DNA of 64,000 nucleotides from JANQOZ01 sp045106555 (lineage in GTDB: Bacteria > Pseudomonadota > Gammaproteobacteria > Xanthomonadales > SZUA-38). The stretch spans positions 13,930 through 77,929 of the forward strand of contig JBGCET010000040.1 in assembly GCA_045106555.1 (NCBI GenBank), written 5' to 3'. This document shows positions 46,078 through 55,375 of the stretch, piece after piece (position 1 is the first letter of the stretch; each line of letters opens with the position of its first letter). Made by a program: the position numbers and the translations under genes. The notes under the pieces are model-generated. The model saw only the letters and a program-made list of their open reading frames with translations, ran no database searches and was not told where the DNA came from.

Positions 46078-48825
46078 ATGAGTGCCAACTCTATGTATCA
46101 ATATCGAAAGGCAGTTGCACCACTGGCTGCAGCAATCTCCCTAGTCCTGGCGCTGAACGCAAACGCCCAGGTTGAAGGCGACAACGCCGCGGACACCGCG
46201 GAACTGGATAACCTCACCGTCACAGGTTCGCGACTGAAGCGAAGCGACGTTGAAGGGCCGACACCGGTGCTGGTGCTTGAGCGTTCGGAATTTGAAGAAA
46301 TGGGTTACCGAACCGTTCAGGATGTGCTGGATAGCTTGACCCAGAACACCGGCGGCAGCCTATCCCAACAGTTCGTGTTTGGATTCACCCCAGGCGCTTC
46401 CGGCGTCAACCTGCGTGGATTTGGCACTGGCCGAACCTTGATCTTAGTGGATGGTCGGCGCTTGCCGGTATACCCACTGGGACTGGGCGGCACCACTCAG
46501 TTTTACGATACTTCGTCCATTCCGACGGCCATTATTCAGCGTATTGAAGTCCTGACGGATGGCGCATCTGCCATTTACGGTTCGGACGCTGTTGGCGGCG
46601 TCATCAACATCATTACCGCCAAAGAGTACGATGGCATCTCGACCCGACTGCGCGCTGGCGATACCGACAACGGCGGCTACCAGTCCAACCAGATTGAATT
46701 GGTGGGCGGCAAGGCATACGACGACACTTCGGTGTACTTCACCTTGCAGTACGATAGCAACGAAGAGTTGATGTCGAGCCAGCGTTCTTTCGCTGAATCC
46801 GATATTGCCGATCCATTAGGCCGCGGCGTGTTCTCAACCTTTGGCGCTAACATTGTCGAGTTAGCGAACGGCGGCATCGTTGTGACCCCAGACCCCAATT
46901 GCGGCAGCACCGCCGGCGCAATCGGCACCGAGGGCATTCCTCCGGGTACAGCCGGTGGTGGCCAGTTCTTCGGTCAAGATACCTGCGGATTTAACCGCAC
47001 GCAGTTCCGTCAACTTTTCCCGGAAAATCGACGAACCACCTTTTCGGGTCGGATTGAGCACTCGCTGTCAGACAACCTGAACGCGTTTGCGTCAGTGCGC
47101 TGGAATCGGGGCGATACGTTTGTTCAGATCGAGCCCTTCGGCTATGCAGGAACCGGGCTGTTCGGCGGCGCGTCGGCCAACCCGGTAACGCCCAACAACG
47201 GCGGCATCATCACGGGTCCTAACGGTGGACCCGCGGTATACACCCGACGTCTGTTCGAATATGGCCCGCGAACCACCGATATTGAAACCCAGACCTACGG
47301 CGGGTTGTTTGGTCTCAACGGCACATTTGGTGACGGATGGGATTGGGAAGCGGCGTATTCCATCAACAAGCAGGACTTTTTCTCCCAGCGAGGTGGGTCA
47401 ATCATTCTGTCCGCGTTTGAGGCACAGGTCGATAACGGACTGGATCTGTTCCAGCCGATACCGGCCAACATTGTCGCCGCCACCTCACACAGACCGTTCA
47501 CTGACGCCGAGTCCAAAAACCGCTTTGCTGACTTCCAGCTGTCCGGTTACTTACCCTGGGAGTTGCCTTCTGGACCATTGGCAGTTGCTGGCGTTCTTGA
47601 ATGGGAAGACCAGGAGTTCTTTGATCGCCGTGACCCCATTACTCTGTCCGGTGACGCGTCCGATGGCGGCTCCGCCGGCGGTGGTCAGCGCGATCGCATC
47701 GCACTGGGTATGGAGATCAACATCCCGCTGTTTTCACAGCTGGAGTTAGATTTGGCTGCTCGCTACGACGATTACGATGATGACTCTCAAACCGGCAGCG
47801 CCTCGACCGGCAAGGCGGCGCTTCAATACCGTCCGTTGGATAATCTGCTGTTGAGAGCCAGCTTCGGAACGACGTTCCGGGCACCGGATCTGCAAAGGCT
47901 GTTTGGTTCAACCACTCGGGCGTTTTCCAGTGTCGTTGATTCGCCGACCTGTATCGCTGCCGGTGGCGACCCCAACTCCCCAACGGGTCTGGATCCCAAC
48001 AACTCCAATGACCCCTGTGATGTAGTCCAGAGTGTTCGCGTGTTGGTGGGTGCCAATTCGGCGCTAGAGGAAGAAGAGGGTGAAAGCATCAATGTGGGGG
48101 TGGTTTGGGAGCCTCTGGACGCCCTTTCTCTCACCTTGGATTACTACGATGTAGAGTTGGAAAACATCATTGCCGCGCCTTCCGGTCAGTTCATCCTAAA
48201 TCAATGTGCGGGCCTGAGTACCGGATCTCCTGATGCCTCGTTCTGTAGTTTGATTACCCGCGATGCCGCAGGGACGCTAAACGGCGGTCAGATTACCGCT
48301 CAGGCATTAAACCTCTCCACCCAGTCAATCTCTGGTGTGGACGCTACTGTTCGGTACGACCTGGACACCACCGATTGGGGTCTGTTTGCGTTCCAGTGGG
48401 AAACCACCTGGGTTGACTCTCTCACTACCCAATTCGCTGAAGGTCAGCCGGAAGTGGAAAACCTGGCGTTGGCATCACTGCCTGAGTTCCGCCATAACCT
48501 GACGGTGAACTGGAACTATGAGGAGTTTGGCGCCACGTTGCGAGCCTCTTATATCGATGAGTTACCGGGCATCAACGCGTTTTCTGACCCGGACACTGGC
48601 CGAGTCGCCGGTGAGCAGTTTATCGATGACTACATCACGGTGAACGGATCGCTGCGTTACGACTGGGGTGATATTGGTGAGTTTCAGCTGGGCATTAACA
48701 ACCTGTTTGACGAGGAGCCGCCCACCGACCCCACCAACGCCAACTGGCCCTGGTTCATTAACGCTGGAGGCTACTACAACAGCTTTGGCCGTGAGTGGTA
48801 CCTGCAGTGGCAGAAGCGCTGGTAA
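46078..48825 (+). CDS. TonB-dependent receptor
   Basis: A 915-aa outer-membrane receptor. ATG 46078 follows AGGAG; the signal peptide ends NANAQ. A TonB box region (LDNLTVTGSRLKR) precedes the plug (LRGFGTGRTLILVDGRR, IQRIEVLTDGASAIYGSDAV) and the barrel ends REWYLQWQKRW with a terminal aromatic. Ligand unknown. It is divergent from the coiled-coil HTH operon and followed by a strong intrinsic terminator, so it is probably transcribed alone. Confidence 0.95.
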   Translation: MSANSMYQYRKAVAPLAAAISLVLALNANAQVEGDNAADTAELDNLTVTGSRLKRSDVEGPTPVLVLERSEFEEMGYRTVQDVLDSLTQNTGGSLSQQFVFGFTPGASGVNLRGFGTGRTLILVDGRRLPVYPLGLGGTTQFYDTSSIPTAIIQRIEVLTDGASAIYGSDAVGGVINIITAKEYDGISTRLRAGDTDNGGYQSNQIELVGGKAYDDTSVYFTLQYDSNEELMSSQRSFAESDIADPLGRGVFSTFGANIVELANGGIVVTPDPNCGSTAGAIGTEGIPPGTAGGGQFFGQDTCGFNRTQFRQLFPENRRTTFSGRIEHSLSDNLNAFASVRWNRGDTFVQIEPFGYAGTGLFGGASANPVTPNNGGIITGPNGGPAVYTRRLFEYGPRTTDIETQTYGGLFGLNGTFGDGWDWEAAYSINKQDFFSQRGGSIILSAFEAQVDNGLDLFQPIPANIVAATSHRPFTDAESKNRFADFQLSGYLPWELPSGPLAVAGVLEWEDQEFFDRRDPITLSGDASDGGSAGGGQRDRIALGMEINIPLFSQLELDLAARYDDYDDDSQTGSASTGKAALQYRPLDNLLLRASFGTTFRAPDLQRLFGSTTRAFSSVVDSPTCIAAGGDPNSPTGLDPNNSNDPCDVVQSVRVLVGANSALEEEEGESINVGVVWEPLDALSLTLDYYDVELENIIAAPSGQFILNQCAGLSTGSPDASFCSLITRDAAGTLNGGQITAQALNLSTQSISGVDATVRYDLDTTDWGLFAFQWETTWVDSLTTQFAEGQPEVENLALASLPEFRHNLTVNWNYEEFGATLRASYIDELPGINAFSDPDTGRVAGEQFIDDYITVNGSLRYDWGDIGEFQLGINNLFDEEPPTDPTNANWPWFINAGGYYNSFGREWYLQWQKRW

Positions 48826-48874
48826 GTATCAGGCTAGTCAGGAAGCGTCACTTTCCTGGCAAACGATGACTCCA

Positions 48875-48906
48875 AGGGCTGCGGCAACTGCCGCAGCCCT
48901 TTTTTA
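48875..48906 (+). terminator. intrinsic terminator after TonB-dependent receptor
   Basis: AGGGCTGCGGC (48875-48885) pairs perfectly with GCCGCAGCCCT (48890-48900) around a 4-nt loop, followed by a T-run to 48906. Confidence 0.93.
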
Positions 48907-48957
48907 TGGAGTAAATCCGCGGTGGTTATTCCTCGCCAAGCCCCGTAAGATGCCGCC

Positions 48958-51162
48958 ATGGCTCCTCGCCAGAAATCTAAAACCTCAAAAAAGTCCAAGC
49001 CCTTCGTCGACCCTAAGGCGGCGCAGGAGCAGGCGCGTTACGACAAACCCATCGCCAGCCGGGCAGCAATTTTGATGCTGCTGGAGCAACGCGGTGAACT
49101 GATGAAACGCAGCCACATTGCCAAGGCTCTGGACATTACCGACGACGACGGACTCGAAGCGTTGCGCCGCCGCCTGCGCGCCATGGTGCGCGACGGTGAG
49201 CTGATTCAAAACCGCCGCGGCGGCTACGGCGTGGCGCAAAAACTCGAAGCCAAACCTGGCCGGGTGATTGGTCATCCTGACGGCTTTGGTTTTCTGGCCT
49301 TAGACGAAGGTGGTGACGACTGGTATCTGTCGCCGCGCTGGATGCGTGGGGTGTTACACGGCGATCGCGTGTTGGCCCGAGTACAGGGCATCGATCACAG
49401 AAACCGCACCGAAGGCGCCATCGTCAGCGTGCTGGAGCGGGCCAACAGCCATTTGGTTGGGCGTTTCTACCGCGAGTCTGGCGTGGCGTTTGTGACGGCC
49501 GATGAAAAGCGAATTAATCAAGACATCCTGATTCCACCCGATGCGGCCGGCGAGGCCAGCAGCGGCGATTTTGTTTATTTGGAACTAACTGAGCAGCCAG
49601 ACCGCAGGCACAAAGCCGTGGGCCGGGTGGTCGAAGTGTTAGGCCGCAGCATCAACGCGCCGATGGCGGTTGAGGTGGCTATTCGCAGCCACGACATCCC
49701 CTTCGAGTGGCCTGCCCAGGTGAGCGCAGCAACCATTCCTGATCATGTGGACAAAGCCGACTGGGAAGGCCGCAAAGATTTGCGCCAGCTGCCGTTGGTC
49801 ACGATCGACGGCTTTGACGCCAAAGATTTCGACGACGCTGTGCACTGCAAGCCCAAGCCTCGCGGCGGCTGGACGGTAACGGTGGCCATTGCGGACGTGT
49901 CTAACTACGTGCGCCCTGGCACACCATTGGACGACGAGGCGAAACGTCGGAGCACCTCGGTGTATTTTCCGAATCGGGTTATTCCCATGCTGCCCGAGGG
50001 ATTGTCCAACGGCATCTGTTCACTGCGTCCCAAAGTAGACCGGTTGTGCCTGGTGTGTGAGATGCAGGTGAACGCGGAGGGTAAGGTTACCCGCAGCCGT
50101 TTTTATCGCGCGGTGATGCATTCCCACGCGCGGCTAACCTATCAGGAAGCGTGGCAATTCCTGGATCGAGATCCCGCGGCGCCGGCGCTTGCGCCAGAGG
50201 TGGCGGATTCTTTACAGGCCTTGAACGACGTTTACCGGGCCTTTCGGCGCCAACGCAACAAACGCGGCGCCATCGATTTCCGCGGGCGCGAGGTGTATTT
50301 CAAATTTAACGATGCCGGCGAGGTGGCTGAGATTGAACCCAGCTCCCGCAACGACGCGCACAAGATTATTGAGGAGTGCATGATTGCCGCCAATGTGCAG
50401 GCTGCACTCACGCTGGAAAAAGCTGAGGTGCCCTGTGCCTTCCGAGTGCACCCACCGCCTCAGGAGCGCAAGCTGGAAGACCTGCGCGGCGCATTGGGCG
50501 AGCTGGCCATCAAACTGCCTCCAGCGGATAGGCTCCGGCCCAAACACCTGTCGGACATTCTAGGTAAGGCCAGTGAACGGCCAGAGCAGGCGCTGATCGA
50601 GTCACTGGTGTTGCGTTCCCAATCGCTAGCGGTCTACCAGCCGAACAATGCGGGCCATTTTGGGCTGGCGTTAAAGGCCTACGCACACTTCACCTCGCCC
50701 ATACGGCGTTACCCGGACCTTATGGTTCATCGGGCGCTTATTGCGCTTTCTGAAAAGGGCACATCAGGCAAGGCAGACAAAGACGCAGTGACGGCGGTGG
50801 CCCGCCAGTGCGAACACGCCGGCATGGCGGAACGTCGCGCCGAAGACGCGTCTCGCGATGTGGACGAACGGCTTAAGTGCGCCTATATGTTGTCCCATCT
50901 TGGCGAGGAGTTTGAGGGCCTGGTAACCGGCGTGCGCGAGTTCGGGTTGTTTGTGGAGCTTAACGGCCTGGGTGTGTCCGGCCTGGCTCACGTGACCACA
51001 CTGCCCAACGATTACTATCAGTTTGACCCGCTGACTCACACGTTAACCGGCGACAAACATCGTCGAAGCTATCGCCTGGGAGATCAGGTATCCGTGCAGG
51101 TATTGCGGGTAGATACCGACGATCGACAGGTGGATTTCGGCATTGCCGGCAAAGCGAGCTGA
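48958..51162 (+). CDS. rnr: ribonuclease R
   Basis: A 734-aa 3'-5' exoribonuclease. Order: Lys-rich N-terminus, winged-helix (KRSHIAKALDITDDDGLEAL), two cold-shock domains, RNB catalytic domain with the metal-binding aspartates in FDAKDFDDAVH, and a C-terminal S1 domain (GLVTGVREFGLFVELNGLGV). It degrades structured RNA. The Lys/Arg-rich tail that follows S1 in E. coli RNase R is absent: the protein stops a few residues after the S1 fold. rlmB starts 3 bp after its stop. Confidence 0.96.
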   Translation: MAPRQKSKTSKKSKPFVDPKAAQEQARYDKPIASRAAILMLLEQRGELMKRSHIAKALDITDDDGLEALRRRLRAMVRDGELIQNRRGGYGVAQKLEAKPGRVIGHPDGFGFLALDEGGDDWYLSPRWMRGVLHGDRVLARVQGIDHRNRTEGAIVSVLERANSHLVGRFYRESGVAFVTADEKRINQDILIPPDAAGEASSGDFVYLELTEQPDRRHKAVGRVVEVLGRSINAPMAVEVAIRSHDIPFEWPAQVSAATIPDHVDKADWEGRKDLRQLPLVTIDGFDAKDFDDAVHCKPKPRGGWTVTVAIADVSNYVRPGTPLDDEAKRRSTSVYFPNRVIPMLPEGLSNGICSLRPKVDRLCLVCEMQVNAEGKVTRSRFYRAVMHSHARLTYQEAWQFLDRDPAAPALAPEVADSLQALNDVYRAFRRQRNKRGAIDFRGREVYFKFNDAGEVAEIEPSSRNDAHKIIEECMIAANVQAALTLEKAEVPCAFRVHPPPQERKLEDLRGALGELAIKLPPADRLRPKHLSDILGKASERPEQALIESLVLRSQSLAVYQPNNAGHFGLALKAYAHFTSPIRRYPDLMVHRALIALSEKGTSGKADKDAVTAVARQCEHAGMAERRAEDASRDVDERLKCAYMLSHLGEEFEGLVTGVREFGLFVELNGLGVSGLAHVTTLPNDYYQFDPLTHTLTGDKHRRSYRLGDQVSVQVLRVDTDDRQVDFGIAGKAS

Positions 51163-51164
51163 GG

Positions 51165-51908
51165 GTGTCGCATACCCCGACGAAAAAGCTGCTGGGCATT
51201 AATGCCGTTCACAGCGCGGTCAAAAACGACCCTGGCAACGTGACTGGAATCGAGCTTTCCAGCGATCGCAAGGACTCCCGAATACGCGAATTAGAAACGT
51301 TGGCTAGACAGGCCGGCGTCACCGTCAGGCGCGTTGATAGAAAAACGTTGGACCAACACGGTCGAGGCCATCAAGGGGTCGTCGCTCACTATCAGGGCGG
51401 TAAGCTTCTTAGCGAATCGGAATTATTGAGCGAGCTTGAGCAGGTGAATAACCCGCTGGTGCTGGTGCTGGATCACCTGGAAGATCCGCGCAATTTTGGC
51501 GCCTGCCTGCGCAGCGCGGCGGCAGCTTCTGTGGATGCAGTGGTGTATCCAAAAGACCGTGCTGTAGACCTCACGCCGGCGGCCCGCAAAACCGCAGCTG
51601 GCGGCGCAGAGCTGCTCAGATTGTCTCAGGTGGTAAACCTCAACCGCACCATCGATGGGCTCAAGGCTGCAGGGCTTTGGGTGGTCGGCACCGCCGCTGA
51701 TGCTCCTCAAACCCTGTTCGAAGTCGATATGACCGGGCCTACGGTTTTGGTGTTAGGCGGCGAGCAGCAGGGCATGAAACGACTAATCCGAGAACGCTGT
51801 GATCATCTGGCCCGTATACCGATCAATCCGGCTGTCGAAAGCCTGAATGTGTCGGTTGCTGCGGCGTTGATGATGTTTGAAGCGCGCCGCCAGCGGGGCG
51901 TGGCCTGA
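51165..51908 (+). CDS. rlmB: 23S rRNA (guanosine-2251-2'-O)-methyltransferase
   Basis: A 247-aa SPOUT-class enzyme. An N-terminal substrate-binding domain (LLGINAVHSAV) precedes the knotted domain with LVLDHLEDPRNFGACLRSAA, VLVLGGEQQGMKR and NPAVESLNVSVAAALMMFEA. It methylates the ribose of G2251 in 23S rRNA. The start is GTG 51165, two bases after the rnr stop, the usual rnr-rlmB operon. Confidence 0.96.
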   Translation: MSHTPTKKLLGINAVHSAVKNDPGNVTGIELSSDRKDSRIRELETLARQAGVTVRRVDRKTLDQHGRGHQGVVAHYQGGKLLSESELLSELEQVNNPLVLVLDHLEDPRNFGACLRSAAAASVDAVVYPKDRAVDLTPAARKTAAGGAELLRLSQVVNLNRTIDGLKAAGLWVVGTAADAPQTLFEVDMTGPTVLVLGGEQQGMKRLIRERCDHLARIPINPAVESLNVSVAAALMMFEARRQRGVA

Positions 51909-51989
51909 ACGGTAGCTTGATCGGCAGCTTAGGCCGCCATCGTTCCCAGAGTAAAACCTTGGCCTACTTTATGGTTCAATAGTGGATCA

Positions 51990-52006
51990 ATCACGCAGCG
52001 CGTGAT
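51990..52006. promoter_or_regulatory. small palindrome upstream of dodecin
   Basis: ATCACGC (51990-51996) and GCGTGAT (52000-52006) form a perfect 7-bp inverted repeat with a 3-nt spacer, about 60 bp before the dodecin start. It could be an operator or a short hairpin in the leader; nothing more can be said. Confidence 0.3.
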
Positions 52007-52066
52007 GTATCGAAAGACTCAAACCGGGGCCTTCCGAAAAAAAACGTTCATTAACAGGAGAATCCT

Positions 52067-52273
52067 ATGTCAGTCGCTAAAGTTACCGAAATTATCGCAT
52101 CGTCCGAGAAAAGCTTTGAAGATGCCATTGCCCAAGGTTGCAAACGTGCCGCTAAAACCCTCAAAAACGTCAGAGGCGCCTGGGTTGAAGGCCAAAAAGT
52201 GAACCTGGATAGCAAAGGCAAGATCACCGAATACCGTGTAACGTTGAAAGTGACATTTGTGCTGAAAGACTGA
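52067..52273 (+). CDS. dodecin family flavoprotein
   Basis: A 68-aa protein, the family length. The beta-alpha-beta-beta pattern is plain: VAKVTEIIASSEKSFEDAIA, the helix QGCKRAAKTLKN, then VRGAWVEGQKVNLDSKGKI and YRVTLKVTFVLKD. Dodecins form hollow dodecamers that store and buffer flavins, or in some bacteria CoA. ATG 52067 has a strong AGGAGA site. It is a single gene, followed by a large structured element. Confidence 0.92.
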   Translation: MSVAKVTEIIASSEKSFEDAIAQGCKRAAKTLKNVRGAWVEGQKVNLDSKGKITEYRVTLKVTFVLKD

Positions 52274-52307
52274 CTTTTTTCTGGCACCTGTCAACAACCG
52301 TCACTAA

Positions 52308-52572
52308 GGTGACCCGTAACACTAATTTGTTGGATTTTGATGGGTGTCAGCGTCGCTCCGGCAAGGCATGTCCCGCCGCCAATGGTGGTGCCATTGGCAA
52401 GGGTCATAACGCAGTCGCAGCGGCGCTGAGACCCACCCGGAGGGCGCACCACACAAGGCCAGGCCCAGCGTTGCACGCTTTGCCTATGGCCACCGCCATA
52501 GGCAAAGCGCGCGCCTTGATCCTCGCCTTGTGTCGTGCGTCAAAATCCAACAAATTAGTGTTACGGGTCACC
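52308..52572. repeat. 265-bp non-coding element with nested inverted repeats (three-way-junction fold)
   Basis: The outer arms 52308-52340 (starting GGTGACCCGTAACACTAATT) and 52540-52572 are perfect 33-bp reverse complements. Two further stems are nested inside. Stem 1 pairs 52341-52357 with 52419-52435 (15 Watson-Crick pairs plus a G-U) and encloses the hairpin GCCAATGG/CCATTGGC (52378-52385, 52391-52398). Stem 2 pairs 52445-52459 with 52525-52539 (one mismatch) and is capped by a perfect 14-bp hairpin (52477-52490, 52495-52508; tetraloop CACC). TCACT occurs just outside both ends (52301-52305, 52575-52579), each 2 bp away, like a possible target duplication. It could be a non-autonomous mobile element or a structured RNA. 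No reading frame is supported. Confidence 0.85.
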
Positions 52573-52648
52573 CATCACTTGTGGCGGTTTTTTTATGTGA
52601 TAACGTGCGCGGATGAAGGGCTTATTGCCCGGCACTATGGATCAACTC

Positions 52649-54961
52649 ATGACCAAACTTAAACTTCTTACCGCGCTGGCCTGCCTGACCTTTGGCGCTG
52701 GCGCTGCGGCTCAGGAAACGCCACGTGATGACGTGCGCTTTTCCGGTAGCGATGGCAATGCTCGACTGTCTTACACCGGCGACTATCAACGGCTGGGGAT
52801 CGGCATCGACGACGATGGCGACCTGCACGGCGAATACCTCCACGTGTTTGGGGAAGACGAAGATTCCAACTGGATCGGTGAGCTGTGGCTCAGCGACGAG
52901 CGCGGCGGCCTGAAGCTGAACTATCACTGGCTGACCGGTGCTGATTCGCTGGTGGATGCGGCCCGCAACCAAAACAGCGCCCGGGTGGCCAAAACCTTTT
53001 TGGCTTTAGACCAAAACGAATTCGACGACCGAAAAATCTCCTTCGGCATGGGTTGGGAAGGTCCTGACATGTTCTGGGGCGCCTACGTGATGAAAGCCAT
53101 CACGGGCCGTCGCTTGGTCGATCGCCTGGTGGACACCCAGATTACCCAGCTCACCGGTATCACCGGCAACCAGCAGTTCGTACAGGATCAGTTCAACGAC
53201 ACCATTACGTCGATTTTTGAACGCGCCTATGATCGCGGTGCCGGCGTTCGGGTGGGTACCTATTTCGACGACCAGCTGATTCGTCTGCGTGGCGGCCTGG
53301 ATTTTGAACAAGGTCGCAACGGCGCGGATCAACTCACCGCCAATGTGGGGGTAGAGAAGTTTTTCTCTGGCACGCCCCACTCCCTGGCGCTAACGGCCGA
53401 ATTCCTGGATCGATCGGGAGACTTTGTTACCGACAGCAGTGACACCCGGGCTGTGCTGTTTTATCGCTATGCATTCGGCCAGCGTCATCGCCCAAGCTAC
53501 AAAGCCGCGCGGGATGTTCTTGAGCGGCGCGTAGAGGTTCGCACTGAGCCCAAGCCGGCGGTTACGGAACAACGATTGGTGAGAAACGAAGCCACTTTGA
53601 ATGAGGCTGTGCTATTTGATCTGGATCGTTCACTGCTGAAGGGTGAGGCTCAAAGCAATCTGGCGAGCGTGCTGAACAAAATACAGTCCTCAAATGTGAT
53701 TGGTCAGATTACCGTGATCGGTCACACCTGCGATCTTGCCCCTGCGGACTACAACAAGGCGCTATCTCAGCGTCGTGCTGACTCGGTGGTTGCCTATTTC
53801 AGCGGCAACGGTGTCAACGCAGACGACTTGGCTGTGAAGGCTATGGGTGAGAGCGAACCGGCGGTACCCAATACCACCGAAGGGAATCGCAAGTTGAACC
53901 GTCGTGTGGAAATTGAATTTGTCACTCTGGAAGAGCGCACGGAAGATATCGTGATTACCCCGGCTGTTGCTGGAGGCACTGACGTACGCTGGGAGCGTGA
54001 AGAAATTGACGACCCGGCATGGCTGGAACGGGCCCTGAAGAACCCCATCGCGCACAAGCGTGAAGTAGACACCTATCGTTACGCCGAGATCGATTCGGAA
54101 CAGCGACTGGGCGCTCAGGTGATTGTGAACACCTTCCCCTCAGCCCAGGACGATGCGGCAACCACTAACCAGAACGAGTCGGTGACGCTGAATGTGCTTG
54201 GCAACGACAGCGATCCCGATGGCGATGCGTTAACCCTGGCTTCGGTGACGCAGCCCGCCAATGGCACCGCCAGCATCAGTGGAAATCAGGTGGTGTATAC
54301 CCCCAACCCTGATTTCTTCGGCACCGATACCTTCAGCTACGCGGCAGCGGACGCCGGTGGTGAGGTGTCTGCCAACGTGGTGATTACTATTTTGGAACGC
54401 CCACCGATCAGCGCAACGGATGATCAGGCCGCCACGCTGCGCACCCAGCCCGTGACCATTGACGTGCTAGGCAACGATTCGGGTGAGAGCCTCACTATCG
54501 CGGCAGTGGGTACCGCTGCCAACGGCCAGGTAGCCCAGCAGGGTGGTCAGATTGTTTACACCCCGGATCGCGCGTTTGTGGGTTCTGACAATTTCAGCTA
54601 CACCGTGGAAGACAGCACCGGTCAGCAGGCTGAGGCTTTGGTGACGGTGATTGTTGATGCATTCAATACGGCGCCGGTGGTTCAGGATGACACCGCCATT
54701 ACGCGGAAAAACACCGCGGTGATCATTGATGTACTGGCCAACGACTCTGACCCCGACGGCGACCCGCTGACCATCGTGTCCGTGCCGGCGATGACACCCT
54801 TCGGCATGGTCATGATCACCGAGGATCAACAAATTAAGTACACTCCAATGGCAGGCTGGTGGGGCGGTGATGAGTTTACTTACACCGTTGAAGACGGTTT
54901 CGGCGGAACCGCTACCGCAACCGTGACGTTATCGGTGACTTCCCAGAACTGGGGAAAGTAA
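52649..54961 (+). CDS. OmpA-family envelope protein with C-terminal Ig-like (cadherin-like) repeats
   Basis: A 770-aa exported protein from ATG 52649 (signal peptide ending GAGAAAQ). Residues 30 to about 280 are beta-rich with an FGMGWEGPDMFWGAYV stretch and may form a barrel or surface domain. An OmpA-type peptidoglycan-binding domain follows at about 315-425 (VLFDLDRSLLKGEA, GHTCD, YNKALSQRRADSVVAYF). Three tandem Ig-like repeats fill about 500-770, each with D-D-A and VLxNDSDPDGDxLT-type starts and GxDxFSYxxxDxxG ends. The layout suggests anchoring to peptidoglycan with an extended adhesive or scaffold region. Two in-frame ATGs upstream (52613, 52637) give no better signal peptide. Confidence 0.83.
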   Translation: MTKLKLLTALACLTFGAGAAAQETPRDDVRFSGSDGNARLSYTGDYQRLGIGIDDDGDLHGEYLHVFGEDEDSNWIGELWLSDERGGLKLNYHWLTGADSLVDAARNQNSARVAKTFLALDQNEFDDRKISFGMGWEGPDMFWGAYVMKAITGRRLVDRLVDTQITQLTGITGNQQFVQDQFNDTITSIFERAYDRGAGVRVGTYFDDQLIRLRGGLDFEQGRNGADQLTANVGVEKFFSGTPHSLALTAEFLDRSGDFVTDSSDTRAVLFYRYAFGQRHRPSYKAARDVLERRVEVRTEPKPAVTEQRLVRNEATLNEAVLFDLDRSLLKGEAQSNLASVLNKIQSSNVIGQITVIGHTCDLAPADYNKALSQRRADSVVAYFSGNGVNADDLAVKAMGESEPAVPNTTEGNRKLNRRVEIEFVTLEERTEDIVITPAVAGGTDVRWEREEIDDPAWLERALKNPIAHKREVDTYRYAEIDSEQRLGAQVIVNTFPSAQDDAATTNQNESVTLNVLGNDSDPDGDALTLASVTQPANGTASISGNQVVYTPNPDFFGTDTFSYAAADAGGEVSANVVITILERPPISATDDQAATLRTQPVTIDVLGNDSGESLTIAAVGTAANGQVAQQGGQIVYTPDRAFVGSDNFSYTVEDSTGQQAEALVTVIVDAFNTAPVVQDDTAITRKNTAVIIDVLANDSDPDGDPLTIVSVPAMTPFGMVMITEDQQIKYTPMAGWWGGDEFTYTVEDGFGGTATATVTLSVTSQNWGK

Positions 54962-54979
54962 GGCGCTGAAATGCAGACT

Positions 54980-55010
54980 GCCCGGTTAGAGAAACTTCTG
55001 GCCGGGCTTT
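54980..55010 (+). terminator. weak terminator-like hairpin after OmpA-like gene
   Basis: GCCCGG (54980-54985) can pair with CCGGGC (55002-55007) across a 16-nt loop, followed by only three T residues. The short U-tract makes it doubtful. Confidence 0.35.
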
Positions 55011-55039
55011 CAAAGTCTCGCTCCAGGGCACATTCGACG

Positions 55040-55324
55040 CTAAGACGGGTGACGCCGGGGAGCGACAACCAGACTGCGGATGAAGCGGGTAGCTCGCCCC
55101 ATATTGTGTACTAGGATACGGCTCACCGTGCTCAGGAGGCGCACCGCAGGTGCGGGGCTGATCAACACCCACGTTAGGCCCGGAATTAGCCCACACCAAA
55201 GCCACATAGGCCCGATAAGGCTTGAGAGCATAACGCCCCAGGGGGTCAACTGCCAGACGGCAAGCCCAATCAGGGCCCAGGCCAACAGCATTCGGTGGAT
55301 ATCGGTGCGTATAATTGTCGACAT
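55040..55324 (-). CDS. small membrane protein, unknown
   Basis: A 94-aa protein with two or three hydrophobic segments (MLLAWALIGLAVWQLTPWGV, MLSSLIGPMWLWCGLIPGLT) and a basic C-terminal tail (RILVHNMGRATRFIRS). The composition suits an inner-membrane protein with a cytoplasmic Arg-rich end. It is divergent from the hydrolase gene, 51 bp apart. No family recognised. Confidence 0.55.
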   Translation of the reverse strand: MSTIIRTDIHRMLLAWALIGLAVWQLTPWGVMLSSLIGPMWLWCGLIPGLTWVLISPAPAVRLLSTVSRILVHNMGRATRFIRSLVVAPRRHPS

Positions 55325-55375
55325 GACCGGCTTATCTCCAGCGCTTATTCAATCGGATAATGGACACCCTGCCTG

